64,000 nt of DNA from Eudorina sp. 2006-703-Eu-15. Taxonomy: Eukaryota; Chlorophyta; Chlorophyceae; Chlamydomonadales; Volvocaceae. The notes under the pieces are model-generated. The model was given only the letters and a program-made list of their open reading frames with translations, did no database searches and was not told where the DNA came from. This document shows positions 10,161-21,849 of the stretch, in pieces. Made by a program: the position numbers and the translations under genes. The first letter of the stretch is position 1, and the number at the start of each line of letters is the position of its first letter. The stretch is taken from contig BDSI01000079.1 in the NCBI GenBank assembly GCA_003117195.1, positions 198,093 through 262,092 of the forward strand, read 5' to 3'.

Positions 10161-12892
10161 CTCCGCCTCTACCATGCCTGATACGTTGTCGATCGCTGCG
10201 CCGGGTCGAAACAAAAGAAGGGCTTGTTGAATAGAACATTGTTATTGATAATAACTCTGTTGGTGCATAATTGTCAGGGTGCCGTAATGTGGGCTAGGAG
10301 CACAAAACTTCCATACAAACGCGCTTCACGCAGAACTACCCACCATGTCCTTAGTAAAAGTTAGTAAAATTTTTGATTTTCATACTTATGTGGAATCCTA
10401 CAATGATAGCTGAGCTGGTTATCTCACCTATGGACCCAGCGGGTCCGATGGCCGCGAACAAATTGATTGGTCGAATTCTGGTAATAATACGCCATGGATA
10501 ATCGATAATCGTTACAACGTGAGCCCGAGTCCCGACGTCCCGCCTTATATGTCAGACATGTCGAGTTGTAGTCTGTTCCTTCGATTCGTTCTCTACATCA
10601 CTAACTAGGATGTAACCGACCCGGTTCCATCACTCGGCGGCTCCAGCACCACCTGAACTTGTGTACTGTTGACTTGCCGAGTAGTGACCTGAACTGTCCG
10701 TGTTCATAATAACACATTTGATACAGCAAGGCCTGTATTACCGGTGCAGTTCAGCACGCGGAGTGAACAAGCACGTACGACTAGCACCCGCAGCAGGGCC
10801 ACACAGACTGCAAGCACTCGCTGGAAGATGGTCGGGTCGTCGCTCGGCGCCGGCAGATAGGTGCCGGTAGACCAGGATCTATCTATGTATCCGGGCGCCT
10901 GCAGCGCTCATCATAGCAGGGCAGGTCCAGGAGGGAGGAGAGGTCCATCCATGCATGCTTCATCAGCCGTTTACTTGATGACACGTACGCCACATCCTCA
11001 TCACCACAGCAGCATTATCATGACCATGGGCGGGGGCAATCCCCCAGCAGACGGCATCGAACAGCAGCAGCCCGGCCGCCAGCAAATATTTTCGAGGTGG
11101 TGTTATTACCGTACATATCCTACGTCCGCACTGTACAACACGTACGGAAATACATCTCCCCTGCCCAAGCAAGGTAAGGGTCAGCCGCCGGGACATCACG
11201 TACATATGACACTCCCGCTGGTGAGAGTACGGCAACTCGATCGGCACCGCGGTCTGTGATACTCAAGCTTCGTTCCTTAAGCGATATCAACGAAGAGCCC
11301 CTTGGTGCGCGATTGCCCTCTGGACCCCGCTAGGGTCATCGATGACAGCCCTTACCACACACTTCAGAAACGAAACCGCGCCACCGTGCGTGGCGCACTG
11401 GACAGGCTCCACAAGTGCACCGAAGCACACCCCCGCACCCACTCTACCAGGGCACCACCCTGCCCGTTCCTGAGGACCAGCCATAGCCAAGAATAAAGCC
11501 CGCTCAGAGGGAGTTAGCCAACGGGGCACACCACCACCGGATCCATCCTTGTTAGCGCACGCAAGGGAGGCTCTCTATCTTGCCTTCCATTCGAGGCCTT
11601 CCAGGCCGCATCCAGCGAGCGCCTTCACCCTGTCCATCGCACTGGGTTGCTTGTTTTACTAGTTTCCCTTGACCCGTATAGCCTGCTGTGCTGCGTGAGG
11701 GTCGTGACCGCCGCGGCCCACGTGAACATCGATGGTAAACACGTAATAACCCGCAGATTAGCTAGTTGACATACCGACACAAGGGCAGGCAGACATGTAC
11801 GCTGTCGGGCAGCTGTTGGGCACTGCTTTGCCCCTGGCATGTCACGCCTCCAGTAGTGTACATTTGGGCACCTGCTCATCATCACTGCCTAACATTGCCC
11901 ACGAACACCCTTTCCACGTTCCACCCCGGACGCCTCCCATTGCACCGGCGTTTCAGCTCAAAGCCCAGTGACCAGGCACAGGGGCGACGGGCAGCGAGGG
12001 TCCCATGCCAGTGGCGCACGCACAACACATCCTGCTGCTCACGGTGCAGCTTCGTTCCGCGATGCAGTTGCTGCACATCCGCGCGGGTCCTCGCCCCAGC
12101 GCCTCACATCCCCGGGTGCCCCATCTATCTGCTGCTGCCACCCCGCCGCGGTCAAATACACTCTGTCGGTGTGCGTGGGCAAACCCGCCGAGGCCGCCTT
12201 CACCCGGCGGGGTGGGGCCGGCTGCCGGTTGGTGCCGTGACGTCGGGGCCACAGCTAGCTGAGGTGGGGCCGGCGAGTGCAGCCGCAGCGGCGGCGACTC
12301 TGGCGAGGCTGCAGCGAGTGGCCGTCCGCTCATACATCGCAGGTCTGCCGACGAACTGTGGGGGACCTGTACCGTGTGCGGCCGCTCTCAACAGTTTGCA
12401 GCCGCGGCAATGAGGCAGGCAGCCGCCGTGTGCCGAAGCGACTGGCAGCAGCGGAAGAGGCAGCAATGGGTCGGCAGGCCACGGCGGTGACAGCATTGGC
12501 AGAGGCAAGGCAGGCAGCTAGCACCCACTAGTCGGCCGTTGCAGGTCAACACTGGGGGCCGAGGGTGCTACAGGTCGTCGGCCCTGTGTAAGAGCGGGAC
12601 CACTGGCTCCATCCGGCTGCTGCTTGCGGTGTTGCGGACCCCGAGAGGCGCTGGCAGCTGCGGCTGCCCGATGAGCCGGACATACAGTCAGGTCTTGGAG
12701 CTGCTGGCAGAGCGCATCACACACGTCCGGCGGCCCGGGACCTGCCGGAGGAGGTGCGGGCGGCCGCTGCAGAAGGGGTCGGCGGCGAACCGGCAACCTG
12801 GCCGCCGGTGCCGGTATGCTCGGCTGGTGGTGGTAGGGTGAGCTGGAGGGCGCGCGGCGGCAGGGGTGGCAGCGGGGGCTTGGAACGGCGAG
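10161..12892. other. No supportable gene
   Basis: Mixed-composition DNA. 11760-12890 is GC-rich with several overlapping open frames on both strands up to 215 codons. Those frames lack recognisable domains, show no consistent splice pattern and have no codon-position contrast I can see. 10200-11750 is lower in GC with only short frames. Confidence 0.45.
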
Positions 12893-12987
12893 CGGGCCTA
12901 CCATATGTCGGCGGGCCTACCGTTTGTCGGCGGGCCTACCGTATGTTGGCGGGCCTACCGTATGTCAGCGGGCCTACCGCATGTCGG
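12893..12987. repeat. 19-bp minisatellite, five copies
   Basis: Five tandem copies of CGGGCCTACCGTATGTCGG with single-base variants. Confidence 0.9.
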
Positions 12988-13113
12988 CGGGGTCCCCTGC
13001 TGGTGACGTTCTGGCCGCCGGAGCTGGTTCACGGTGCCGGGGTGAGGCTGGCCGCTCAAGGCTGCGGTGTCGCAGCGGTGGTGATGGAGGCGCTGCTGGC
13101 GACCCAGCGGGAA

Positions 13114-13463
13114 GTGTGGTGTGGTGTGGTGTGGTGTGGTGTGGTGTGGTGTGGTGTGGTGTGGTGTGGTGTGGTGTGGTGTGGTGTGGTGTGGTGTGGT
13201 GTGGTGTGGTGTGGTGTGGTGTGGTGTGGTGTGGTGTGGTGTGGTGTGGTGTGGTGTGGTGTGGTGTGGTGTGGTGTGGTGTGGTGTGGTGTGGTGTGGT
13301 GTGGTGTGGTGTGGTGTGGTGTGGTGTGGTGTGGTGTGGTGTGGTGTGGTGTGGTGTGGTGTGGTGTGGTGTGGTGTGGTGTGGTGTGGTGTGGTGTGGT
13401 GTGGTGTGGTGTGGTGTGGTGTGGTAGGTGTGGTGTGGTGTGGTGTGGTGTGGTGTGGTGTGG
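13114..13463. repeat. GTGTG pentanucleotide microsatellite, ~70 units
   Basis: About 350 bp of nearly perfect (GTGTG)n, equivalent to (TGTGG)n, with one interruption near 13424. The frames it opens (GVVWC or TTPHH repeats) are artefacts. Confidence 0.98.
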
Positions 13464-13787
13464 GTGACAGGAGGGCCTTGGTGGAGGGCCGTTGTGGCGC
13501 GGTCAAATTGGGTTTGGCAAGGCTGGCTGGCTGGCTGGCTACCGGGTCTCCCCCGCCGAGGAATGGGCCATCCTGCACACCTGCATGCAGCAACCCGTGT
13601 TGTGCGTCAACCTACCGTATCCGGAGGGCGACAGCGAGGCGGATGTGTGGCGGATGGTGTGCGGGGGCTGCCGGGGAGCCTGCTGGTAGCCTGGTACCGC
13701 AAGGGGGATTGCAGAGTTCTCTCTGGTTCATTCGTCTTTGCGTCTTTGCGGACCCCGGAGACCCTATGGACCTACCTAACGTGTCAA

Positions 13788-14483
13788 GTGATTGGCAAAT
13801 GGGGAAAGTGGGGAATGGTTGCATTCCGATTGGCTTTTGCCCAAGCACATGAACCCTGCTATACTGCCGCCATACTGCACGTTCCCATGGCGCACTGCCG
13901 TACCTGCACGTCCGTGCACGCTTCACTCACCTGGCAGCTGACCATGCCTTTCATGTGGGCGACCTGCACGCCACCGCCACGCGAAGGCCAGTCACCTCTG
14001 CCGCTGCCCAAGCCAACAACCGCCGGCGTGGTAGCCCCCTCCTAACACATCGGGTGATTGGCGGAGGGGGAAAGCGGGGAATGGTTGTGCTCCGATTGGC
14101 TTTAGCCCAAGCACATGAACCCTGCTATACTGCCGCCATACTGCACGTTCCCATGGCGCACTGCCGTACCTGCACGTCCGTGCACGCTTCACTTACCTGG
14201 CCGCTGACCATGCCTTTCATGTGGGCGACCTGCACGCCACTGCCGCCTGAAGGCCAGTCACCGCCGCCGCCGCCCAAGCCAACAACCGCTGGCATGATAA
14301 CCCCCTCCTAATGCAATGGGTGATTGGTGGAGGGGGAAAGCGTTGTGCTCCGATTGGCTTTAGCCCAAGCACATGAACCCTGCTATACTGCCACCATACT
14401 GCACGTTCCCAGGCCGCAATGCCGTACCTGCACGTCCGTGCATGCTTCACTCGCCTGGCCGCTGACCATGCCGTGCATGTGGG
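13788..14483. repeat. 266-bp tandem repeat
   Basis: Units start with GTGATTGG at 13788, 14054 and 14320, exactly 266 bp apart; the third is cut short near 14483. Shared landmarks are CAAGCACATGAACCCTGC and CCGTACCTGCACGTCCGTGC. Confidence 0.95.
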
Positions 14484-14679
14484 GCATGTGGGGTTGGTGT
14501 CGGCCAGTCCAAAGAGGCTGGTAGGCTGCAGCAGCCGGGCCAGGGTCAGAAGTCTCCCCGCAGCTGCATCCAAAAAGCACATTACAAACGGAGCACTGGC
14601 AAGAGCCTCTGTAATATACTTCCACGCGGCGGTGACCGTGTGTAAGCAATAGATATTGATCTGCGATCGCTTCGTGCGG

Positions 14680-14690
14680 GGTTCGAATCC
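14680..14690 (+). promoter_or_regulatory. tRNA-like B box (possible SINE relic)
   Basis: GGTTCGAATCC matches the pol III B-box consensus exactly and is followed by CACCGACGGC, similar to the 3' arm of a tRNA. No 5' acceptor strand complementary to CGACGGC lies at tRNA distance (only about four of seven pairs with GCGGTGA at 14629) and no clear A box is seen. It is therefore not a functional tRNA; a decayed tRNA gene or tRNA-derived SINE is possible. Confidence 0.3.
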
Positions 14691-15304
14691 CACCGACGGC
14701 AACTAACGGTCCTGGGCGCGTGCACATTGGTGAGGGGACAGTCAACCCGCGTTAGGGTTGAGGCGATCCCCTACCAACTCATAGGGGGTCTGACAGGCTC
14801 TGACAGGCTTGCCTGTCAGGAAATGTTAGCCTGACAGCCTTAGCCAACATTTGCGCCGCTGTTATTGGCTGTTGAATCGACACCGTCTGGGCTCTGACAG
14901 TTCCCAGCAATGTCAGTGACGGTCGCGATAACTTGGCTGTGACAGGCTGTTAGTGGCTGTTTGGGCGGTGTCCAACGCTGTTACCCACAGTGCAGAAGGT
15001 ATGATGCCTAATGTTGACGTCTAACAACAACAGGAGTGTATGTACTCGTTAGTGTTGGCGGAGGCTATCAAGTATATCATTCTATGGGGATGAGGAGCCG
15101 GTTTTCTTTTCGAGGACAATGCACGCAGCTGTCATTTTACTCACTGCACTGGGTGAAATGTAACATGAAGCCTGTGCTTGGCTTTATCCACTTCTGGGGG
15201 TTCCACCCTCTGCTGTGCCTATCCCTTTCGTTCAAAGTTGGTAGTGTTGCCCCGCTCTGCGCCTCTGCTTGCTTAGCTTGCTTCGGTGTCTGTCTGGGTG
15301 GGGT

Positions 15305-15475
15305 CATGACCCGGTGTGTTTTTGTTTGCGGCGTTGAGGTGTGGTGGTGTCTTGATTGCTGCCTTGTCGGTGGGGCTAGTGGGGCCTGCTGGGGCTTGCT
15401 CCAGTATACACCGATGCATGATCCCTTTGGGGTCCGCTCCTGCACTGTAACGTTCATTAACTCATTCATCCAGCA
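15305..15475 (+). repeat. CATT-tailed dispersed repeat, copy A
   Basis: Matches the complement of 21850-21995 over its length: GCGTTGAGGTGTGG, GCCTTGTCGGTGGGGC, GTATACACCG and GTAACGTTCATT occur in the same order. It ends in a degenerate (CATT)n-like run (CATTAACTCATTCATCC). A 3' tetranucleotide tail suggests a SINE or LINE 3' end. Nested in the 3.7-kb element. Confidence 0.75.
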
Positions 15476-16030
15476 TTATGCTTTTTTTTGCACTGGACTG
15501 GGAGCCACGTCCTAAGCCCAAGGCAGTAGCAAAATCAGCCACAGCAATAAACAGCCTCATGTCTGAGGCACTTCGAACAGCAGCAGGTCAGCAGCCGCAC
15601 GCCTTTAGCAGCAGAAGCAGACACACTCACACATATATACCTAGGGACGCATTTATCCAGCAGGTCGTCAGCCGAAGGCAGTAGCATAGCAGCGGCGGCT
15701 ACGGCGGCGGCGGCCACACCCACACACAGCTCCATGTACGAGCCGCTCAGAATATCAGCCGGGTCAGCATCCACTCATGGCACTAGCAGCAGCAGACGCA
15801 CCCAGACATACCATACAAAGCCTTGTGCCTAAGACACTTAGGGTTTGAAGGGGCCATGGTGTTCGTTGGATGAGGGATGCTCCACTAGAGGTCGCTGGGA
15901 ACTACTGTCACAAGGCAGGTAGGCTTGGGTTCTCCAAGATTTCGAGAGGGTGTGGCGTTAGTGGCGCTGGGTGTTCCAGCAGGGCTGGCGGTAGATGGGT
16001 AATGGGGTGCCTGTGTGGGCGACCTTCCCC

Positions 16031-16215
16031 GTGCTTGGCTTCATCCACTTCTGATGAACGGATATCCCGCCCGATGCTGTGACCATCCCTTTGCTTGGTA
16101 GTGTTGCCCCGCTGTATGTGCACCTCTATACTTTTGCGTAGGTAGGTAGGTTGCTGTCTGGTTGGGGATATGGCCCTCTGCATTTCTGTTCACGCACGGC
16201 GTAGGTGTGGCTTTT
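16031..16215 (+). repeat. Diverged internal duplicate of 15177-15350
   Basis: Shares GCTTGGCTTCATCCACTTCTG, CCATCCCTTT and TGGTAGTGTTGCCCCGCT in order with 15177-15260, with insertions between. It is probably an older copy of the same repeat family as the CATT-tailed element. Confidence 0.6.
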
Positions 16216-16524
16216 AGATCTATTGCTGTATGTTTAACATAATACGTAGGAATCAATGACGCCCCAGAAATAAAGCACGCACATACAACGCCAGCAGAAG
16301 TCACAACTCTGCCGGCGGCTTGTCCAGTACTTGAGTACTTTCATTCTTGATAGTTGTCATTGAAGTTTTCCGGGCGGCTTGGGATAATTATTCCATTCGT
16401 TCTTGGTGCAGCTCCTCGTCGCTACTTTAAATACTAGGATTGTAACCAAAAAGAAATTTCTTAATTTGAATTCATGCATGTGACCTCTTTGTTGCCTCTT
16501 TGAGTTTGTGCATAGAGCTAAAAG

Positions 16525-16557
16525 TGTACGATCGCGACTTGAAGTCGCGATCGTACA
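16525..16557. other. 33-bp near-perfect palindrome
   Basis: Two 16-bp arms, TGTACGATCGCGACTT and its exact complement, are separated by one G. The palindrome is AT/GC balanced, unlike random GC-rich sequence here, and lies roughly mid-way in the 3.7-kb element. Confidence 0.9.
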
Positions 16558-18479
16558 GAGCTTGTCAGGACGCTATTTAAATGCAGGCAGGCCTACTTTA
16601 CATCTTTTTACCACAGTTATACCTTTGTAGTAATTTCTCCTAAACGAAATCTATCGATCCAACTCAGGAAAGCTGCTGGCCTGCCAGTTTCGCGAAAAAA
16701 AGAGTAGAGTCTGACGTATCCAACACGCCATTCTAAATAAATCAATTGAAGGAATAAAGGATGCAACGAAAACATCGACGACGCATTGTTAAACGCCACC
16801 GAGCTGTTCAAATTTGCCATTGAAATTCAAATCTGCTATTGGCGATATACGCTTGCCAACGCCGTTGATTCCTACCTATGTTGATTCCTGACAAGTGTTT
16901 ATAAAATATTCGTCCTATGTTTGCTGTCCTCTCACAGGAAGGACTGGCGAGCCATGCATCATGTTTAACTCCGTCCCTTCGACATAGCTCATGGAACTGA
17001 GGTACGCGGCCATTTACTTCTGTATCTGCTCGGTTCTGCCTTACTGTATTACGCTTGGTCTTTCCCATGGCGCTGTGAGCACTAGTATTGCCTGACTCTC
17101 TACTACGCTAACCTTCGTTCGTTGTTGCCTGTACAGCAGAGGTAGGCGCGGCTAGTTATGGCTATTGTACTTCCAAGTGAGGCGTTGCAGTTTTGGTTAC
17201 AGAAGATGATCAGAGTGGCATCGCATTGGTAAGAAGGGGTAAGCGGATCAGAGTGTCCCTGAGCCGCGGGGCCGATGTTGGCTCCTCACTTGCTTCCAAG
17301 CAATCCACCCGCCAGATAGAGTAACAATGTGCTACGCCTCCACTCGTCAATGTGCTGAACGCAGGCTCACCCCAGGTGGTCGCAATTGGACACAACAGGG
17401 AGACACAACTGGCCGGGTGTGTGTTGATAGGATAGTCACACATGGTAGTTTTTTTGGCGGTCCACCTGCTGCCTGTTGTGAGATGGATCCAAGGTCTACT
17501 TGCTTAAGTATGCTGTGGCAGATGAGGGTGTACCATGACATACACCTGTGTGTGTGGTTCAGATAGAGCAGGCGTTAAGGGTGTCACACCACTCATGGAT
17601 GGATGGTGCACAGGCTGAATGTGTTGGAGATCACGATGCTACCTCACAGGATAGCGTCTTGTGTGCTATGGCTCCACACACCTATCTATATATCGAACAC
17701 GTAACAATCGATGCATGGTGCGTGTGTAGCGTGTGTGCTGTACACGCTGGCTGGCAGCGAGCAAGCACGTCATGCAGTGTAAATGTAAAGCTCGCTCCGT
17801 ATGTATCTTGACTGTTTGCCTATCTTTGACTCCATCACTCGTTGTTGCTGCACGTACGTTGACCATCCAGCACCGGTCGTTCATTCACACGTCTGCAACT
17901 CTTGCTTGCTGAGAAATTAAGACCGAATGTACGGACAAGTCAAACCAAAGTATCAGCAGCATCTAGTATATATGGAAGCGCATTTATTGGTACAATACGG
18001 AGATATCTACCAAGCCAGCTTGGAAAGCAGTCCTAGGTACGCCTGGCTCACTATTACAACAGGTGACAGCTTCCTACAGGCTGGCACCTGACAGTAACAG
18101 CCGTTAACATTCAAACCACTTCCTATCTGTGCTTAATGTTGACAGCATGTTGTAGTCAAAGTATGTCATCCACTAGCCGGCTGTTGACTGTGTCGTACAA
18201 TCACAGCTGATCATACCTACCCTACCAGTAGTCAACATGCTGTAACACCCAAGGCATGCCGTCCCTGCCCTAGATGTCAACAGCCTGTTACAGGCTGTAA
18301 CATAAACCACGGATCCCCTACATCTGAACAGTGACAGGCTCCTGACAGGCTCCGACAGGTTTCTGACAGCCTGTTATGACACTGTCACAGCCGTCGGAAA
18401 CTCCTGATATCTGGCCATATTGTCAGGTCCGCCATACATGTTAGCGCCTGTCAGACCCCCTATGAGTTGGTAGGGGATC

Positions 18480-19827
18480 CCCGTGTCTGGAACCCTCCCC
18501 GAGACCTTACCCGGAGTTCCAAGACCCCAAACCCAAGTTCGATCGAGGACGATCGATTCCCCGAGTGTGGGAAGGTGTAGCAGGACAGCCAGCCCTGCTT
18601 ACAGGCCGGACCGCAAAGAAAAAATAGCCCAAGAATGGGGTTCCAGACATCTCGAGTAAGCCTTTGTGTCGCGCTGCTACACCGTGACCACCAGGCACCA
18701 GCGGCGGCACCCATTTTTGGTAACTGTCGTTCGGCTGCTTGCCAGGTGCCCCCTCCAAGTCGGCAGCGCCCTCGCTCCCTAGTCATATAGAGCACTGGCA
18801 TTTTTAGAGCATTTCGGTGACCCACATTATTTTGGGCCAGGGTCTTGCTTCTTGTGCGGCACATAGTCACTAATGCACACACACACACACACACCCCACT
18901 GCCTGTGTCTTTCTCTTTTCATCTCTCCTGCTAGCCATTCTCTCTAAGTACACTCAGGCAGATGTCTGCCTCATGGCTACATCACATGCTGTGTATGTGA
19001 GTATGCCGACGCAGGCTGCATGCAGCAGCAGCCGGCAGTCTCGTGTAACCATGTCCGCCAGTGTGCCGGGTGCCAAAATTGTAGGTGGAAACCACTGAGT
19101 GACAGGCGTGGGCACAAATGTACAAAAGCACGAAGCATACAAAAAAACTGTCTCTGGCACTTGAACATATGGTAACTGCTACTCATGATGAATGCTCAAC
19201 ATCCCTTTCAGGATCTGATCTGACTAATGCGCTGCTGGCAGCAGCCATTCACCGCTTTCCCACCGCCATGGTGCGCAAACACAGCTGTGCAAGGTCCGTT
19301 CCATGTGTTCTACTGCTGCTCCTCAGGGGCTGCTGGCGGCCGATGATGTCCCTCGGAGGTGCAGCTCCGTCACGGCTTCAGCCTGCAGACGGTCATTCCA
19401 ATAACAGGGAGCCAAGCAAACTCAAGAGTGCAGAACAAAACAAGAGAAAACTGCTTGACCAGCACGGATGACCGGGAGCTGGCGGCAGTGGCGCCCTCAC
19501 GCGTTGAACTTGTGCATATACCACGTGCAGCGAATGCAAGCACATGCAAACCCCAGCACCGTGTGCCAAACCGGTAACTTACTTGTGACTGACCAGGTGC
19601 GCTGCACACGCGCTTATGAGCCGCCGCGGCCGGTGATCCGGTCTGCAACGCAAGCGTGCGCACGGTTCAGACCAAAGAGATGCAGACGGATAACAGTGGC
19701 CGGAATTCGCCCGGAAGTAACCCTGCCTTGGAGGCCCGTGCGCCGGTTCGGGGGCACCCCAGTCCCGCGTGAGAGGCCCCATGTAGCGAAGCCACACCAC
19801 TTGGCGGTGCATCAGGCTAGCTGCGGC
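18480..19827. other. Gene-free stretch
   Basis: Contains a short CA microsatellite at 18872-18893. Open frames up to about 144 codons occur on both strands without recognisable domains. I see no gene I can support. Confidence 0.45.
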
Positions 19828-20508
19828 TTACTTCATTCCCGGATTCTTGTCTCCCTCTCGCATTTCTAAGCAGCCAATGAAACACCCTGCCTTAGCGCAG
19901 GCGATGCAACAGAGCCCTCGTGTACCCAGTGCTGGTTTGAGACCTGCCACGGTGGTCAGACCTCACTTGGCAGCGGTGACACCCCCTGCTGACCACCCTG
20001 CACAGCCCATGGCAACGACCCGCCCGAGAGCCCCCAGGCTGGACCCTGCGGGAGTTCGCTGCTTACCCTGCAGAACGATGTTGACGTCCTTCTGGAGCTG
20101 GTCCACCAGCCCGGCCTGCTTGGCGTTCTTCTCCCTGACCTGGTTGTACTTGTCCTCCACGCTGTCCAGCTTGTCGGACAGCACCTTGATGTCCGTCTTG
20201 AGGGAGGTGATGTCCGCCTTGAGGTCCGTCTTGAGGTCCGCGGACTCCGCCTTGAGGTCCGTCTTGAGGTCCGCGGACACCATCAGTATTGTCGTAACGA
20301 TTGTGACAATGACGCCGAAGGCGCCCACGAGCACATCGGGCTGAAATTTAGGCGGGGGAGCGGGGTCGGGCGAAAAAAGGCGCTGGAACCAGCCCGCGCA
20401 GCCGACAGCGCGGGGCTGAGGCTTCACCATGACACGCACAACTCTGTGCCTGCCATGGATGGCAGGACGGCAGCAGCTGCGGCCTGCAGAAGTAATTAGG
20501 GAGGCCAT
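19828..20508 (-). CDS. Small membrane protein with C-terminal coiled coil
   Basis: Two exons on the minus strand: 20508-20067 and 19865-19828, joined in phase 1 by a GTAAGC...TTAG intron; 159 residues. Residues 1-52 are rich in Ser, Arg, Ala and Cys with few acidic residues, resembling an algal chloroplast or mitochondrial targeting peptide. A hydrophobic segment at about 58-78 is a likely transmembrane helix. Residues 79-147 form a charged heptad-like coiled coil with a duplicated ADLKTDLKA motif at 79-87 and 90-98. Exon 2 adds only a dozen residues (EMREGDKNPGMK). This matches the general shape of organelle-anchored coiled-coil proteins, but I do not recognise a named family. It starts 483 bp from the divergent BTB gene. 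Without splicing the frame would run into low-quality sequence, which supports the intron. Confidence 0.75.
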
Positions 20509-20991
20509 CCTAGACCAGGCTTAAGTTGCTTTTGAACTTGAAGATACAGCGTAGCAAGGTAATCTTTATATCCGATATGTGACATGTGGTGCGCGTCGCG
20601 TACGGACCGCTGGGGGTCAGGGCGGTCAGCACGGCATATTTTCTACGGCGACCTTCATGAATTTAAAATGTGCGTCAGGACACAATTTTCGCAACGGGAC
20701 ATTGCGGGTATCAATCGACAATCGTATGACTGATACGGTATCAGAAACGCGAACCAATGTCGAGCTTTCCGCAGCTCAGATAATCATCGTTCCACGTCTT
20801 TGAGAGCATTTTAGGTTGAGTTTTCATACGGAGCTGTTAGGAAATGGCACAGGCGTTCATGTGCTGGTGCGACACATTATAACAAGGTCTGCTAACAATA
20901 ACGTTCGTTGATTCTGGCGAATAAACTGCGACGTGTCTGAAATTATTTGAGGACGAACAGCCGATAGGTCAGGTTACGTCGTTCGCCGGCT
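20509..20991. promoter_or_regulatory. Divergent intergenic region (putative bidirectional promoter)
   Basis: 483 bp between two divergent starts, visibly less GC-rich than either gene. It must contain both 5' UTRs and core promoters. I could not assign a TATA box with confidence. Confidence 0.5.
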
Positions 20992-21675
20992 ATGTTCCGA
21001 GACAGCGGAGATGCCTTATTTCGTCCAGCGCATGAACCGGATCTGCCCCGCCTCATCGCCGTGGACGCCCATGACCCAGCCGCCACCACCACCACCACCG
21101 CCGCCGCCGCCGTCGTGCTAATCCGCGCCGCGCAAGGGAAGTCGTTTGTGGTGCACCGCTCCGTTCTGACCGCCCACAGCGAGTACTTCCGGCAGCTGCT
21201 GGCGCCGAACGGCGGCTTCGCCGACAGCGGCGCCCTGGAGGTGCACCTGGAGGACGCGGATCCCGGGGCTGTGGCGGCGCTGCTGGGCGTCATGTACGCG
21301 GGGGAGCTGCTGCCGGTGCCGGATGGGCAGCTGCGGCCGGCGGCGCTGCTCGCGCAGCGGCTGCTGGTGTCCGACTCGTGCACGGCCACCCTGCATCAGC
21401 AGCTGCTGCGGGCAGTCGGACCGGAGACGGTGGTTTCGGAGCTGCTGTGGGCGGAGCGGCACGGGCTGGTGGCGCTGGTGGCGCAGCTCAAGGCGTTTCT
21501 GCTGCGGCGCTGGAGGGAGGTCGCGGCGGCCGAGGCGGAGGGCGAGGGTGACGCGATGTACGAGCTGGCGGCGGTGTGTCCGGCGCTGGCGGCAGAGCTG
21601 CTGCGGACGTCGATGTCGATGTCCATGTCGGCGGGGTGTGTGAAGGCGGGGACGGATGGGTGGATGGAGGGGTGA
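20992..21675 (+). CDS. BTB/POZ-domain protein
   Basis: 227 codons, single exon. After a Thr/Ala-rich N-terminus, residues 41-150 form a BTB/POZ domain. The core signature is FVVHRSVLTAHSEYFRQLL at 52-70, followed by LEVHLEDADPGAVAALLGVMY at 82-102 and the YAGEL turn. The domain is used for dimerisation and, in many proteins, for docking to Cullin-3 ubiquitin ligases. Residues 150-210 (LLWAERHGLVALVAQLKAFLL) are helical, in the position of a BACK-like segment. No Kelch, MATH or ankyrin repeats are visible in this model, so upstream exons carrying a substrate domain may be missing. The last ~18 residues (TSMSMSMS...) look unconstrained, so a 3' splice is also possible. Confidence 0.8.
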   Translation: MFRDSGDALFRPAHEPDLPRLIAVDAHDPAATTTTTAAAAVVLIRAAQGKSFVVHRSVLTAHSEYFRQLLAPNGGFADSGALEVHLEDADPGAVAALLGVMYAGELLPVPDGQLRPAALLAQRLLVSDSCTATLHQQLLRAVGPETVVSELLWAERHGLVALVAQLKAFLLRRWREVAAAEAEGEGDAMYELAAVCPALAAELLRTSMSMSMSAGCVKAGTDGWMEG

Positions 21676-21849
21676 AGCGGCTGGGGGGGGGGTGGCGAGG
21701 CGGCCGGGGAGCTGCTCTGTCCTTTACAATGCCACGCAAAGCGCTGGTTTGATTTTGCTTAGTCGGAAGGGCGCACGCCTCTCTGAGAGATGTGGCTTGG
21801 GCTCCGTACAATGTGCTTTGGTTATGCTGGTACCTGGTAGGCGTGTTTC

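Larger units (their letters stand above)
14765..18479. mobile_element. 3.7-kb TIR element, non-autonomous
   Basis: A 34-bp stretch at 14765-14798 (starting GATCCCCTACCAACTCATAG) is repeated as its perfect complement at 18446-18479. Both ends carry clusters of TGACAGGC or its complement inside the TIR (14789-14850 and 18330-18455), like subterminal transposase-binding repeats. The TIR can itself fold, since CCCCTA pairs with TAGGGG. No ORF inside exceeds about 160 codons or resembles a transposase. No clear target-site duplication could be fixed. It contains older repeats at 15177-15475 and 16031-16215. Confidence 0.75.

Noticed and set aside
11766..12413. 215-codon ORF as a gene
   Set aside because: No domain, no codon-position bias visible, equally long frames on the other strand.
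12754..13852. ORFs of 160-240 codons (GVVWC and TTPHH repeats)
   Set aside because: Products of the GTGTG microsatellite.
14629..14700. tRNA gene
   Set aside because: Good B box, but acceptor and T stems do not pair properly and no A box is seen.
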